A stretch of DNA of 64,000 nucleotides from positions 558,001 to 622,000 of the forward strand of contig NZ_FQYR01000005.1 of NCBI RefSeq assembly GCF_900141815.1. Reading direction: 5' to 3'. This document shows positions 34,004 to 42,469 of this stretch, in pieces (the first letter of the stretch is position 1; every line of letters starts with the position of its first letter). A model generated the notes under the pieces. The model was given only the letters and a program-made list of their open reading frames with translations, was not told where the DNA came from and did no database searches. Both the position numbers and the translations under genes were made by a program. This DNA comes from Rubritalea squalenifaciens DSM 18772. Its GTDB lineage: Bacteria > Verrucomicrobiota > Verrucomicrobiia > Verrucomicrobiales > Akkermansiaceae.

Positions 34004-34753
34004 ATGATAGTCGTCGAAGATGTGCACAAAACTTACCGTGGAGGAGGCAATGGAGAGGTTGCTGCGGTGCAAGGTGTGAGTTTTCGTTGCGAGCCGGGCA
34101 GAGTATTTGCTCTGCTGGGACCGAATGGTTCGGGCAAGACGACTTTGCTGCGAATTATATCTACCCTGATGAAGGCTGACTCTGGTACGGTGGAGGTAGC
34201 CGGGCAAAATGTGCGAGAGCAAGGTGCCGAGGTGCGCAAGCATCTGGGCTTCCTAACAGGCACGGCAGGTCTGCATGAAAAACTGTCACCACTCGAGAGT
34301 CTGGAGTTTTTCGGGCGGCTACAGGGCATCAAGGGCAAGCTGTTGAGCGACAGAATCAGAGCGTTGACGGAGCAGTTCGAGCTCGGGGAATTTTTAAAGA
34401 GGCCATCAGGCCGCCTGTCCATGGGGCAGAAGCAGCGGGTGATGATTGCACGTACGTTGATTCATGATCCGGGGGTAGTGGTCTTTGACGAGGCGACGAC
34501 TGGGCTGGATGTGCTGGCTGCGAAAGCACTCACGGATTTGATCCGCCACTGCCGGGAAGAGGGGAAGACAGTGCTCTTTTCCACTCACATCATGGGAGAG
34601 GTTTCTATGCTGGCAGACGATGTGACGATTTTTCATCACGGCAAACAGGTCTATCTGGGAACTTTTGAGGATCTGAAAAGCCAACAGGTGGAGAGTACGC
34701 TTGAAGATGAATTTGTAAGACTACTCACCAGTGAGGAGGTGGCCGATGCTTGA
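34004..34753 (+). CDS. ABC transporter ATP-binding protein (NatA-like)
   Basis: About 249 residues from the ATG at 34004 (MIVVEDVHKTY); an earlier ATG at 33968 is less likely. Walker A is LLGPNGSGKT, Q-loop region GFLTGTAGL, signature RLSMGQKQR, Walker B VVVFDEATTGLD, and switch His in FSTHIMGE. The sequence resembles NatA/DrrA-type exporters. The partner permease gene overlaps its end by 8 bp, so they form one exporter. Substrate (Na+ or drug-like) cannot be fixed from sequence. Confidence 0.93.
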   Translation: MIVVEDVHKTYRGGGNGEVAAVQGVSFRCEPGRVFALLGPNGSGKTTLLRIISTLMKADSGTVEVAGQNVREQGAEVRKHLGFLTGTAGLHEKLSPLESLEFFGRLQGIKGKLLSDRIRALTEQFELGEFLKRPSGRLSMGQKQRVMIARTLIHDPGVVVFDEATTGLDVLAAKALTDLIRHCREEGKTVLFSTHIMGEVSMLADDVTIFHHGKQVYLGTFEDLKSQQVESTLEDEFVRLLTSEEVADA

Positions 34754-35906
34754 TGTCTTGCTGGCAACATTGAAAAAAGAAGTCCGGGAAGCATTACGGG
34801 ATAAGCGTACGCTTTTTCTGACGATTTTGATGCCTCTGGTGTTTTATCCGGCGATGATTGCACTGACTGGGTGGATGACGGTGCAGCAGCAGGCTTCTGA
34901 AAAGACCCGGGTGATCACGGTTGGTTTTAGTGGAATCACTTCGCTCACTCCTGTGGACCAGACGGAGAATGTCCTGTGGATCAATGTGAGTAAAGAGGCT
35001 GATCCCAGTGTCCTACTGAGTAAGGAAGGCTATGATGTCATCGCGAATTTTTTACCTGAGGCAGACGATGGGAGAAGTACCGTAAAGTTGCATTACTTGG
35101 GCACGGCTGCGGGTGAAGCTACTCTCTCGAGGGTACGTATTCTCATCAGAGATCTGGAGGATCACATCGTGGAGCAGAGGCTGGAAAAGAAAGGTCTGGA
35201 TAAGAGCTATATTGATCCCTTCGAGCTTGAGGTGACGGATCACGCGACCACGCGGATCAGTGCCGGTAGCAAGTTTGGCGGGATCGGAGCCTATTTCCTG
35301 GTGTTCCTTGCCTTTACCGGATGCATGGCGGTGGCCGTGGATACGGCTGCGGGTGAAAAAGAAAGAGGGACCTTGGAAGCTATCTTGGCTACCCCGGCTA
35401 GATTTCTTTCTGTGGCCGGTGGGAAGCTGATTTATGTCTCCTGCATGGGAATGCTCTCCGTGTTGGCAACTATTGGCGGTATTGGCTTGCTGATTGTCTT
35501 GGGTTCCTACGTGGCTACAGGAGAAGTAGGGGGCTTGACCTGGCCGAGTGTCTTTGCGGCGATGTTCCTGATGGTTTTGGTGGTTCTGCTCTTCGCGTCC
35601 TTGCTCTATGGCAGTTCGATTCTTTCGCGCTCCACCAAAGAAGCCCATTTGAAGGCTGCGCTGATGATGCTGGTGACAGCCATGGTGCTGATCTACTGCA
35701 CACTGCCCGGTGTGCCGACAGAGGGAACCATGATGTACGTCCCGGTGCTCAATGTGGCACTGGCTCTCAGAGCAATTTGGGAAGGCCTGCTAACACCCAC
35801 TCAGTACCTCGGTGTAGCGGGAATGACTCTCGGCTTGGCGGTGATGATTCTGCTGAGCGTGAGCTGGCTAGTTCGCCGGAACCCTGAGAAGGCTTTGCTC
35901 AAGTAG
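34746..35906 (+). CDS. ABC transporter permease (NatB/ABC-2 type)
   Basis: About 386 residues from the ATG at 34746 (MLDVLLATLKKEVREALRDKRTLF). One N-terminal helix is followed by an extracytoplasmic domain of about 150 residues, then about five helices; AGEKERGTLEAILATPA is the conserved coupling segment of NatB/ABC-2 permeases. It overlaps the ATPase gene by 8 bp. It forms the membrane channel of the exporter. Confidence 0.92.
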   Translation: MLDVLLATLKKEVREALRDKRTLFLTILMPLVFYPAMIALTGWMTVQQQASEKTRVITVGFSGITSLTPVDQTENVLWINVSKEADPSVLLSKEGYDVIANFLPEADDGRSTVKLHYLGTAAGEATLSRVRILIRDLEDHIVEQRLEKKGLDKSYIDPFELEVTDHATTRISAGSKFGGIGAYFLVFLAFTGCMAVAVDTAAGEKERGTLEAILATPARFLSVAGGKLIYVSCMGMLSVLATIGGIGLLIVLGSYVATGEVGGLTWPSVFAAMFLMVLVVLLFASLLYGSSILSRSTKEAHLKAALMMLVTAMVLIYCTLPGVPTEGTMMYVPVLNVALALRAIWEGLLTPTQYLGVAGMTLGLAVMILLSVSWLVRRNPEKALLK

Positions 35907-35987
35907 TGGCTGTCATACTTTGAATGAATGGAGGACATAGCCGTCGCTTGACCCGGTGAGGGGATTCCCTCATAAGCATCTGACCCC

Positions 35988-36986
35988 ATGAAAATCCTCG
36001 CGACATGCACAAACCTCTTTTGGCTCTGGACCATAATCGGAGTCGTGTGGGCTTGGTTTCAACCAAGCGCCTTCACCTGGTTTCTCACCGGGGTCGTGCC
36101 GGGTACTGAGATCAAGCTGCTGACCGCAGGTCTGGGAGTGATCATGCTGGGAATGGGGATCACACTGAGTTGGGCAGACTTCAAGGCTGTCCTGAAGACT
36201 CCGAGGCAGGTATTTCTCGGTGTTGCTGCCCAGTTTTTGATCATGCCCTTGTTGGGCTGGTCGGTTGCGAGCTTGTTCGATCTAGAGCCGATGCTGAAGT
36301 TGGGGATGATTCTGGTGAGCTGCTGCCCGGGGGGCACGGCGAGCAATGTGATCTGTTATCTGGCTCGTGCGAATGTGGCGCTCAGTGTACTGATGACGAT
36401 GTGCTCGACCTTCTTGGCCGTAGTACTGACACCCTATCTCACCAAATTCTATGCAAGCGCCATCCTGCAAGTGGATGCGGGAGCGATGATCTGGTCTATG
36501 GTGACCATCGTATTGTTACCAGTGGTGGGCGGTGTTCTCATCAATCATTTCTTCAAGGGGAAACTGGATAAGGTGAAGGCCGTTTCTCCGGTGATTTCTG
36601 TATTGGTGATCGTTCTCATCGTGGGTGGTGTGATTGGTTTACAGAAGAATTCCATCGTGGAGTATGCCGCCACCTTGTTGCCCGCAGTCTTTATCCTGCA
36701 TGCGCTTGGCTTTGCTCTCGGCTACCTGACAGCCAAGCTCTTGAAGCTCGAAGAGCGCAGCTGCCGTACCGTGAGTGTGGAAGTCGGCATGCAGAACTCC
36801 GGCCTGGGCTCCAAACTAGCGAAAGACCATTTCTCGGCACTGGCGATGACCCCCTGTGCCATCTCCGCCCTCTATCACTGCATGATCGGTAGCCTGCTTG
36901 CTGCCTACTGGAGACAACGTGAGGTGGTGGAGGATGAAGCTAGTGAGGAAAGTTCTCTGCTCGCCACTGTTGAGGTGGCCGAGTAG
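35988..36986 (+). CDS. Bile acid:sodium symporter (BASS) family transporter
   Basis: A 332-residue membrane protein with about nine to ten helices. The family hallmarks are GITLSWADFKAVLKTPRQVFLGVAAQFLIMPLLGW, SCCPGGTASNVICYLARANVALSV (the crossover motif binding Na+), and SVEVGMQNSGLGSKLAKDHF. Members import bile acids, pantoate, pyruvate or related anions with Na+; the substrate here is unknown. It stands as a separate transcription unit about 80 bp after the ABC permease. Confidence 0.92.
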   Translation: MKILATCTNLFWLWTIIGVVWAWFQPSAFTWFLTGVVPGTEIKLLTAGLGVIMLGMGITLSWADFKAVLKTPRQVFLGVAAQFLIMPLLGWSVASLFDLEPMLKLGMILVSCCPGGTASNVICYLARANVALSVLMTMCSTFLAVVLTPYLTKFYASAILQVDAGAMIWSMVTIVLLPVVGGVLINHFFKGKLDKVKAVSPVISVLVIVLIVGGVIGLQKNSIVEYAATLLPAVFILHALGFALGYLTAKLLKLEERSCRTVSVEVGMQNSGLGSKLAKDHFSALAMTPCAISALYHCMIGSLLAAYWRQREVVEDEASEESSLLATVEVAE

Positions 36987-37048
36987 CTGACGTCTCTGCG
37001 ACTTTGTTGTCGCGCTGATGTTCTTATGGCGCTAATCTACAAGGTGCT

Positions 37049-37936
37049 ATGAGTGCGTTGTTTTTAAGGTGGCTATTGTTGGGATGTTTCCCGGTCTTGC
37101 TGGGTGTGGTACATGCCGGAGAGTTTGAGGATTCCTTCCGCAAGGAGGTCGGGGCCTTTCTGGATACTTTGAGTGAGGAGCAGCAGGAGAATTGTATGCT
37201 CAAGGTAGAGGACAAGGAACGCTGGAAGATGGTATACCCTGGAGGGAAACGTCCTGGTGTTAGAATCGGGGATTTGAATGATACTCAACGTGCTGCCTTT
37301 GAGAAGGCGATGCGTCTGGTGCTTTCGGATTACGGCTGGCAGATGGCGAACAAGGTGGCTCTGCAGGACGGCAAGCAGGGACTGGGCAAGTACTGGCTGA
37401 CCTGTTTTGGGGACCCTAGGAAGGAAGATGACTTTGCGTTTCGCGTGGCGGAGCATCATCTTACCATCGTACATCTCGAAGTAGTCGAGGGGGAGACCAA
37501 GGAGTTTGGACCAATCTTGTTAGGTTCTGATCCGCCTGAGCTGTGGAAAGAGTGTGAGATGGATTTGATCGAACTCTGGAAGACACTCGATAACCCCAAG
37601 GCCTTGATCAAAGATCGTAAGGGAGTCGCCAGTGCGGCGATGTCTGAGGGGGATGGGATCGCTTATGCTGAACTCAATGACGAAGCAAAGAAGAAGCTCA
37701 AAGCCGTTTGGGAGAGAAGGCTGAGTATCTTTACTCCATCTATCAAAGAGAGAATTAAAAAGCTCCATCAAGCCAAAGGTGGCTGGGAGCAATGCCGGGT
37801 GGCCTACTACAATGAGGAACCCGAGAAGCGATGCATCGACGGTGGCCGATGGGACTTCAAGTGCGGTATGCCAGGATTCCTTTGGGACTTGGAAACCAGC
37901 CGCACCCATATCCACATGAGCTTGTGGACGAAGTAA
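37049..37936 (+). CDS. Secreted DUF3500 family protein
   Basis: A 295-residue protein with a Sec signal (to about residue 24, VVHAGE). The blocks RPGVRIGDLNDTQRAAFEKAMRLVLSDYGW, YWLTCFGDP, and FRVAEHHLTIVHLEV are the pattern of DUF3500, whose function is unknown. The ending TSRTHIHMSLWTK holds the family's conserved His region. It converges on the phosphatase gene with only 3 bp between stops. Confidence 0.85.
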   Translation: MSALFLRWLLLGCFPVLLGVVHAGEFEDSFRKEVGAFLDTLSEEQQENCMLKVEDKERWKMVYPGGKRPGVRIGDLNDTQRAAFEKAMRLVLSDYGWQMANKVALQDGKQGLGKYWLTCFGDPRKEDDFAFRVAEHHLTIVHLEVVEGETKEFGPILLGSDPPELWKECEMDLIELWKTLDNPKALIKDRKGVASAAMSEGDGIAYAELNDEAKKKLKAVWERRLSIFTPSIKERIKKLHQAKGGWEQCRVAYYNEEPEKRCIDGGRWDFKCGMPGFLWDLETSRTHIHMSLWTK

Positions 37937-37939
37937 GGG

Positions 37940-38404
37940 TTAGTACTCCAACAAAATATTTTCCGCCGCGTCGAGGATGAGGTCAGCGACGAGTTCGAAG
38001 CCGTCTTGGCCGCCGTAGTAGGGATCGGGGACTTCGCTTAGGTCGCGCTCGGTGCAGAAGCTAGTGAGCTTTCTGACTTTACCATGGTATTGGCCGGAGC
38101 GGTCGAGCTTGAGAACGTTGGTGTAATTCTCATCGTCCATGGTGATGATGAGATCGAACTCGATTAAATCTTCCAGTTGGATCTGGCGGGCGCGGCCTGC
38201 GACGGGAATGTCCCGGGAGCGCAGCGTGGCGGACATGCGGGAGTCTGGCTTTTTCCCCGTGTGCCATCCCGCAGTTCCTGCGGAATCGATGACGAAGTCG
38301 TCCTCACGGTCTGCTTGTTTCACCGCATGACGGAAGATGTTTTCTCCCGCAGGTGAGCGGCAGATGTTTCCTAGGCATACGAAGAGGACGCGGGTAGGTT
38401 CCAT
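37940..38404 (-). CDS. Low-molecular-weight protein tyrosine phosphatase
   Basis: 154 residues from the ATG at 38404 (MEPTRVLFVCLGNICRSPAG), which places the P-loop C-x5-R (C10 to R16) at the usual distance from the N-terminus; a longer start at 38443 would overlap the upstream gene. The general-acid DP loop is VPDPYYGGQDGF. These cytosolic enzymes dephosphorylate tyrosine or act on arsenate; some pair with tyrosine kinases of polysaccharide export, but no kinase is nearby. It follows the RNA methyltransferase gene by 11 bp, so co-transcription is likely. Confidence 0.93.
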   Translation of the reverse strand: MEPTRVLFVCLGNICRSPAGENIFRHAVKQADREDDFVIDSAGTAGWHTGKKPDSRMSATLRSRDIPVAGRARQIQLEDLIEFDLIITMDDENYTNVLKLDRSGQYHGKVRKLTSFCTERDLSEVPDPYYGGQDGFELVADLILDAAENILLEY

Positions 38405-38415
38405 GATTTGATCGG

Positions 38416-39669
38416 TTATCCTTTGGAGAGAATGGCCACACATTCGAGGTGGCGAGTCTGCGGGAAGAGATCGAAGGGCTGGACTTCCTCCAGCTTGTAG
38501 CCAGCGCCGATGAATTCCTTGAGGTCGCGCATCTGGGTAGCCGGATTGCAGGAGACATAGACGCAGCGTGATGGGCCGAAGGCGAAGAGCTGGTCGAGGA
38601 ACTCCTGGTTACAGCCTTTACGTGGAGGGTCGATCACTACGGCTGTTTCTTCTGCCGGGAACTCGATATCCTTGAAGATGGCTTCTGCGCTGGATGCGAG
38701 GAAGGTGGTGTTGGTGATGTCATTCAGGCGCGCGTTCTGCGCAGCCCAGTCGGCAGCCGTCTCGGAGACCTCGACACCGGCGACCTTCTCGAAGGAGGAG
38801 GCTAGGGTGAGGGCGAAGAGACCGGAGCCGCAGTAGGCATCCACCAGATACTTGGCGCCATGCATGGAAGCGTGCTGAGCCACATAGCCGGTGAAGGACG
38901 GAAGAATGAAGGGGTTGTTCTGGAAGAAGTCGCCAGCGAGGAAGTGGAAGGAAAGATCGCCGACATGCTCGGTAGCCACGGCGCGGTTGTTGGTTTCTAC
39001 TCTGCCTTCTGTGGCGCGGAGTAGGAGGGTTGCTCCTTTCTTGTAGGAATGGGCGTTGGCGTGAGCGGATTTGCGGATCTCCGGCAGGGCCTCGTTAAGT
39101 TCCTCCATGGCGATCGGGCACTGAGGTACGTCGATGATGGACTGGCGGCGGCCCTGGCGAAGGAAGCCGATGGCGTCGATCTTGCCCTTGCGTGGTTTCT
39201 GGAAGTGAGGAGTGATCTTGGAACGGTAGTTCCACTCACGTGGTGAGGCGATGGCCGGCTTGACCGGGTGGTCTATGCCCGCCATGTGCTGGAGGAGCTC
39301 GGCCACCTGGCGGGTTTTCCACTCAAGTTGAGTTTCGTAGTCGACATGCTGGTACTGGCAGCCACCGCACTCGCCAAAGAGCGGGCACTTGGGCTCACGA
39401 CGGTGTGGGGATGGTTCCAGAATTTCTACAAGGTCGCCATGGGAACAGTTCTTGTCGTTACGGAAAATGCGCACCTTCACCTTTTCGCCGGGTAGGGCGA
39501 AGGGAATGAATACCACCCAGTTCTGAGGAGCATCCTCTGGCATATCTTCGGATTCCGGCAGGGAAACACGAGCGATACCGTGGCCAAGATTGGAGAGAGA
39601 CTCGATGGTGAGTTCAAGCTCCTGGTGGTACTCGAAAGGAAATGCTTTGAATTTCTTGTGTGGTCGCAT
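38416..39669 (-). CDS. RlmD-like 23S rRNA (uracil-C5) methyltransferase
   Basis: A 417-residue class I methyltransferase of the TrmA/RlmD family. The N-terminal TRAM domain reads LTIESLSNLGHGIARV, and an Fe-S cluster region has CPLFGECGGCQYQH. The SAM-binding motif is YLVDAYCGSGLFALTLA. VIDPPRKG and the catalytic Cys in YVSCNPATQMRDL complete the active site. It methylates uracil C5 in rRNA, position unknown (RlmC and RlmD are close relatives). Confidence 0.92.
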   Translation of the reverse strand: MRPHKKFKAFPFEYHQELELTIESLSNLGHGIARVSLPESEDMPEDAPQNWVVFIPFALPGEKVKVRIFRNDKNCSHGDLVEILEPSPHRREPKCPLFGECGGCQYQHVDYETQLEWKTRQVAELLQHMAGIDHPVKPAIASPREWNYRSKITPHFQKPRKGKIDAIGFLRQGRRQSIIDVPQCPIAMEELNEALPEIRKSAHANAHSYKKGATLLLRATEGRVETNNRAVATEHVGDLSFHFLAGDFFQNNPFILPSFTGYVAQHASMHGAKYLVDAYCGSGLFALTLASSFEKVAGVEVSETAADWAAQNARLNDITNTTFLASSAEAIFKDIEFPAEETAVVIDPPRKGCNQEFLDQLFAFGPSRCVYVSCNPATQMRDLKEFIGAGYKLEEVQPFDLFPQTRHLECVAILSKG

Positions 39670-39763
39670 CGGCGTGGTGTCGGTTTCAGGTGATAGTTCT
39701 CGTGGCCGTGGATTAGGGCCTAATGAGTTTGAAGGGAAGCTGAAAGCGGTTTAGTATGTTACT

Positions 39764-40135
39764 ATGAAGTGGTTGGCGATCATTTTTGTACTCAGTTTCT
39801 CCTCAGCGTTGGCTGAGCAGGAGGTCTGGTACAATGCGGACGGCGAACCCGTGAGGGTCACCGAGCAAAAAGAAAAGCCTGAGGAGGTCTATGTGCCACC
39901 ATGGGTGCGGCGCGAGGCTGAGAAAAGCCAGTCAGCCACAGATGGTGGAAAGGTGCGTTGGAGTAAATCCCGGACCAGTGGCCGTTATTCCGGTAATTAC
40001 TACCTTTACCCGGGATTTTACCGCTGGGGGTATCCACGCTATGACTATCACTGCAGACGACCACACTATCACTATGGTGGGCGCTGGGGATTTTACTACC
40101 GTGGTAGTGGCGTAAGCATCCACTACCGCAGGTAA
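39764..40135 (+). CDS. Small secreted basic aromatic-rich protein
   Basis: A 123-residue protein with a Sec signal (MKWLAIIFVLSFSSALA). The first part is Glu/Lys-rich (EQKEKPEEVYVPPWVRREAEK). The second half is rich in Tyr, Arg, Gly and His (YSGNYYLYPGFYRWGYPRY, HCRRPHYHYGG), a composition similar to the Trp/His/Arg segment of the island's repeat protein (15835-17400). No family recognised. It converges with the next lipoprotein gene with 8 bp between stops. Confidence 0.68.
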   Translation: MKWLAIIFVLSFSSALAEQEVWYNADGEPVRVTEQKEKPEEVYVPPWVRREAEKSQSATDGGKVRWSKSRTSGRYSGNYYLYPGFYRWGYPRYDYHCRRPHYHYGGRWGFYYRGSGVSIHYRR

Positions 40136-40143
40136 ATGGACAT

Positions 40144-40581
40144 TTAGCGCTTCGGAGCAGTAACACCGGAAGCATTGCCGCCATCGCTGGTGGAAGTCTC
40201 TGTCTCCTTGAGATCATCCTTGGATGGGAGGCGGGTCACGTCTGGAGTCGCGAATGGGCCAGCATTTCTCATCACAGCCTTGCGCTGCGTGTTCTGTGGT
40301 CTGGTTTGAACCGTCGGCTGAGGTGATGGCAGTGTAGGGCGGACTTGTACCTGAGGCTGCATGGCAGCAGTAGGCTGAACAACGGGTGGGACTGCTGCCA
40401 TAGTAGGTGCAGGAGTCTGACCATCCTCTACCGCATAAGCTGGGGTGACTTTGGTGCCATCCGGCATGACCTGACCAGTCATCGGATCATACTGCGGGTT
40501 ACGCATGTTCTCATAGCTCTGGCAGCTGGAGAGACCAGCGAGCACAGAAGCAGCGATGAGGAGGCGGGTGGTGGTGTTCAT
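40144..40581 (-). CDS. Hypothetical Pro/Gln-rich lipoprotein
   Basis: 145 residues from the ATG at 40581, which opens a lipoprotein signal (MNTTTRLLIAASVLAGLSSC, Cys20). The rest is a low-complexity Pro/Thr/Gln-rich sequence (PTMAAVPPVVQPTAAMQPQVQVRP) without obvious domains. An N-terminal motif, MRNPQYDPMTGQVMPDG, resembles short repeats in small verrucomicrobial lipoproteins. Function unknown. It lies 32 bp downstream of the alpha/beta hydrolase gene. Confidence 0.72.
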   Translation of the reverse strand: MNTTTRLLIAASVLAGLSSCQSYENMRNPQYDPMTGQVMPDGTKVTPAYAVEDGQTPAPTMAAVPPVVQPTAAMQPQVQVRPTLPSPQPTVQTRPQNTQRKAVMRNAGPFATPDVTRLPSKDDLKETETSTSDGGNASGVTAPKR

Positions 40582-40613
40582 GTCGGGAAGTCTCCAATCT
40601 TGAATACAAAGTT

Positions 40614-41495
40614 TCAAGAGATTTGATCCGCTTGGCCATATTTGTCCCCAATCCACTGAGAAATGGCCGCGAAAACCTCATTTCTGGCATCATCGTACAT
40701 CAGAAGATGGTAAGCATCAGGGAAATAGCGGTGTCTTGTGTCGGTGGAGGAGGGGATGTTCCTGACAAATTCCTCGGTGAAAGCGGCGGGAGTAAAGTAG
40801 TCTTGGCCGCCATTGAGAATGAGTACGGGGTGGGTGATGTGCGTGGCCTGCTGCATCATGCCCCTGATGTGGGCTCCCAAAATGGACAATAGCCGCAATG
40901 TATAGCTTTCGATATGCCACTCATTGGTGCTGGATTGAGCTGAGTGGGAGTCACTTCCTTGAGTGACTTTGACGGTTTCATCGTCATGGAGCTGATCCAG
41001 TTTGACTCGGAAGCGGGGAAACATCCACGAGACCAGTCTAGCCAGATTGAGTTTCCAACTGGGAATTTGGTTTCCGATCTTAACTACGGGAGCGAGTAGA
41101 ATGAGTCCGTCACAGTGGCTTGGCTTATCCAAGCGCGCTGCGTAGGCGTGTAAGGTGATGAGCGAGCCCATGGATTCGCCGCACCAGATGATACGAGCTT
41201 TGGGGTGGAGGTCCCTGACTAGCCGAGTGAAGGCGTAAAGATCCTGATACCACTCTTCCGGGCGATGGATGTCTCCAATGCGGGATTGGTTAGGGTCGAG
41301 ACCTTGCCCTCTCACTTCGTAGGCATACAGAGCGCAACCAGGGTGATGCTTTTCCAGGTGTTCGCCCAAACCGATGTAATCATAGGAGGCTCCTGAGATG
41401 CCATGGACGCCTATGATGATGGACGCCGCTTCATCCGTCGAGCCAAAGCTACGGTAAGAGAATCTGTCGCCATCAAATGAAGTAAACTCCTGCAT
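40614..41495 (-). CDS. Alpha/beta hydrolase, monoacylglycerol lipase-like (serine aminopeptidase S33)
   Basis: About 293 residues from ATG 41495 (MQEFTSFDGDRFSYRSFGS), where family homology begins; a start at 41594 would add a basic 33-residue tail. Oxyanion motif IIIGVHGISG, nucleophile elbow IIWCGESMGSLI, catalytic Asp region LILNGGQDYFTP, and His in PDAYHLLMYDD are present. Substrates could be monoglycerides or other esters. There is no signal peptide, so it probably acts in the cytoplasm. Confidence 0.87.
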   Translation of the reverse strand: MQEFTSFDGDRFSYRSFGSTDEAASIIIGVHGISGASYDYIGLGEHLEKHHPGCALYAYEVRGQGLDPNQSRIGDIHRPEEWYQDLYAFTRLVRDLHPKARIIWCGESMGSLITLHAYAARLDKPSHCDGLILLAPVVKIGNQIPSWKLNLARLVSWMFPRFRVKLDQLHDDETVKVTQGSDSHSAQSSTNEWHIESYTLRLLSILGAHIRGMMQQATHITHPVLILNGGQDYFTPAAFTEEFVRNIPSSTDTRHRYFPDAYHLLMYDDARNEVFAAISQWIGDKYGQADQIS

Positions 41496-41676
41496 CTTGT
41501 GGGGGCAGTCTAGCATAGGACTGGGCTGACGAGTCGGCCTTTTTTCAGGAACTGAAGTTCTTTTTGCATTTTCTTTGAACGAATCTCTCACCATGGAGTC
41601 CTAAAGTATAATTCCAGAATGCAAATACGATGATGTGTGTATCTATCTAGTTAGATATGTGTCGTGATGTATTTTT

Positions 41677-42258
41677 ATGCAAAATTTCCTTATGATTCGT
41701 ATCTTTTTACTTCTGTTAGTCCTTCTCTTTAGTGGCATTCCTGCGCCTCTGTTTTCGCAGATCAAGACTGGAGATACCCTGCACATCTCGATCAAGGGTG
41801 TACCTGCTGAGGATAAGGGGCAAATTGATGGAAAGTACCAGGTTGGTGAATCAGGAAAGATCAAACTGCCGATCACGGGCTCGATGATTTCTGTCAGGGG
41901 GCTGAGCAACGAGCAGGTCTGCCGCAAAATCGAGAACAGCTACAAAGCCGAGCAAATCTATCAGGAACCGGTGATTGAGGTGATCAACATGGTGAAGGAT
42001 GATCCTCAAGTGCAGTCATTGACCGTAGGTGGTCAGGTGAGGCGGCCTGGTGCGGTAGTGTGGAAGAAAGGGCTGACCTTGCAGCAGGCGTTGCAGTTGG
42101 CTGGGGATAAGACTCAGTTCGGTAGCAAGTACGTTTATGTGACTCGCAAGGGGAAGATGTCCAAGTACAACACCAAGATCCTGGAGCATCAGAACGTCTT
42201 GGTGGAGCCGAATGATACGATCACAGTAAAGCACAAAGGACCCTTTGAGGTCAATTAG
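41677..42258 (+). CDS. Polysaccharide export/SLBB-domain protein
   Basis: A 193-residue exported protein (signal LLLLVLLFSGIPAPLFSQ). Residues about 30-110 form the Poly_export domain (IKTGDTLHISIKGV... GESGKIKLPITG), and 113-170 an SLBB beta-grasp domain (QSLTVGGQVRRPGAVVWKKGLTLQQALQLAGD). Related to Wza-type outer-membrane channels but short, with no C-terminal amphipathic helix and no kinase/polymerase genes nearby. It lies alone between divergent and unrelated genes. Confidence 0.87.
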   Translation: MQNFLMIRIFLLLLVLLFSGIPAPLFSQIKTGDTLHISIKGVPAEDKGQIDGKYQVGESGKIKLPITGSMISVRGLSNEQVCRKIENSYKAEQIYQEPVIEVINMVKDDPQVQSLTVGGQVRRPGAVVWKKGLTLQQALQLAGDKTQFGSKYVYVTRKGKMSKYNTKILEHQNVLVEPNDTITVKHKGPFEVN

Positions 42259-42347
42259 CGCACTGTTTGGATGTGTGTGCGGTGTCGTGATGCGGGATTG
42301 GAAGCTTTTGTCCTACCCCTGCCCCAATTGTTCACCGTGGTGGCTGG

Positions 42348-42373
42348 CTGCGATCTCTCTAAAGGGATCGCAG
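42348..42373 (+). terminator. Hairpin downstream of the SLBB gene
   Basis: Perfect 8-bp stem CTGCGATC / GATCGCAG with a 10-nt loop, 89 bp past the stop. Without a clear T tract its terminator role is doubtful; it could be part of the glnS leader. Confidence 0.45.
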
Positions 42374-42469
42374 TCATGCTGGTTTTGGCCTCAGTCTTAA
42401 GGTGAATGGGGTTGCATGTTGTGGGGGGATGGGGCATGAAGCGGGGAGACAATTTTTTCTTTAGAACTC

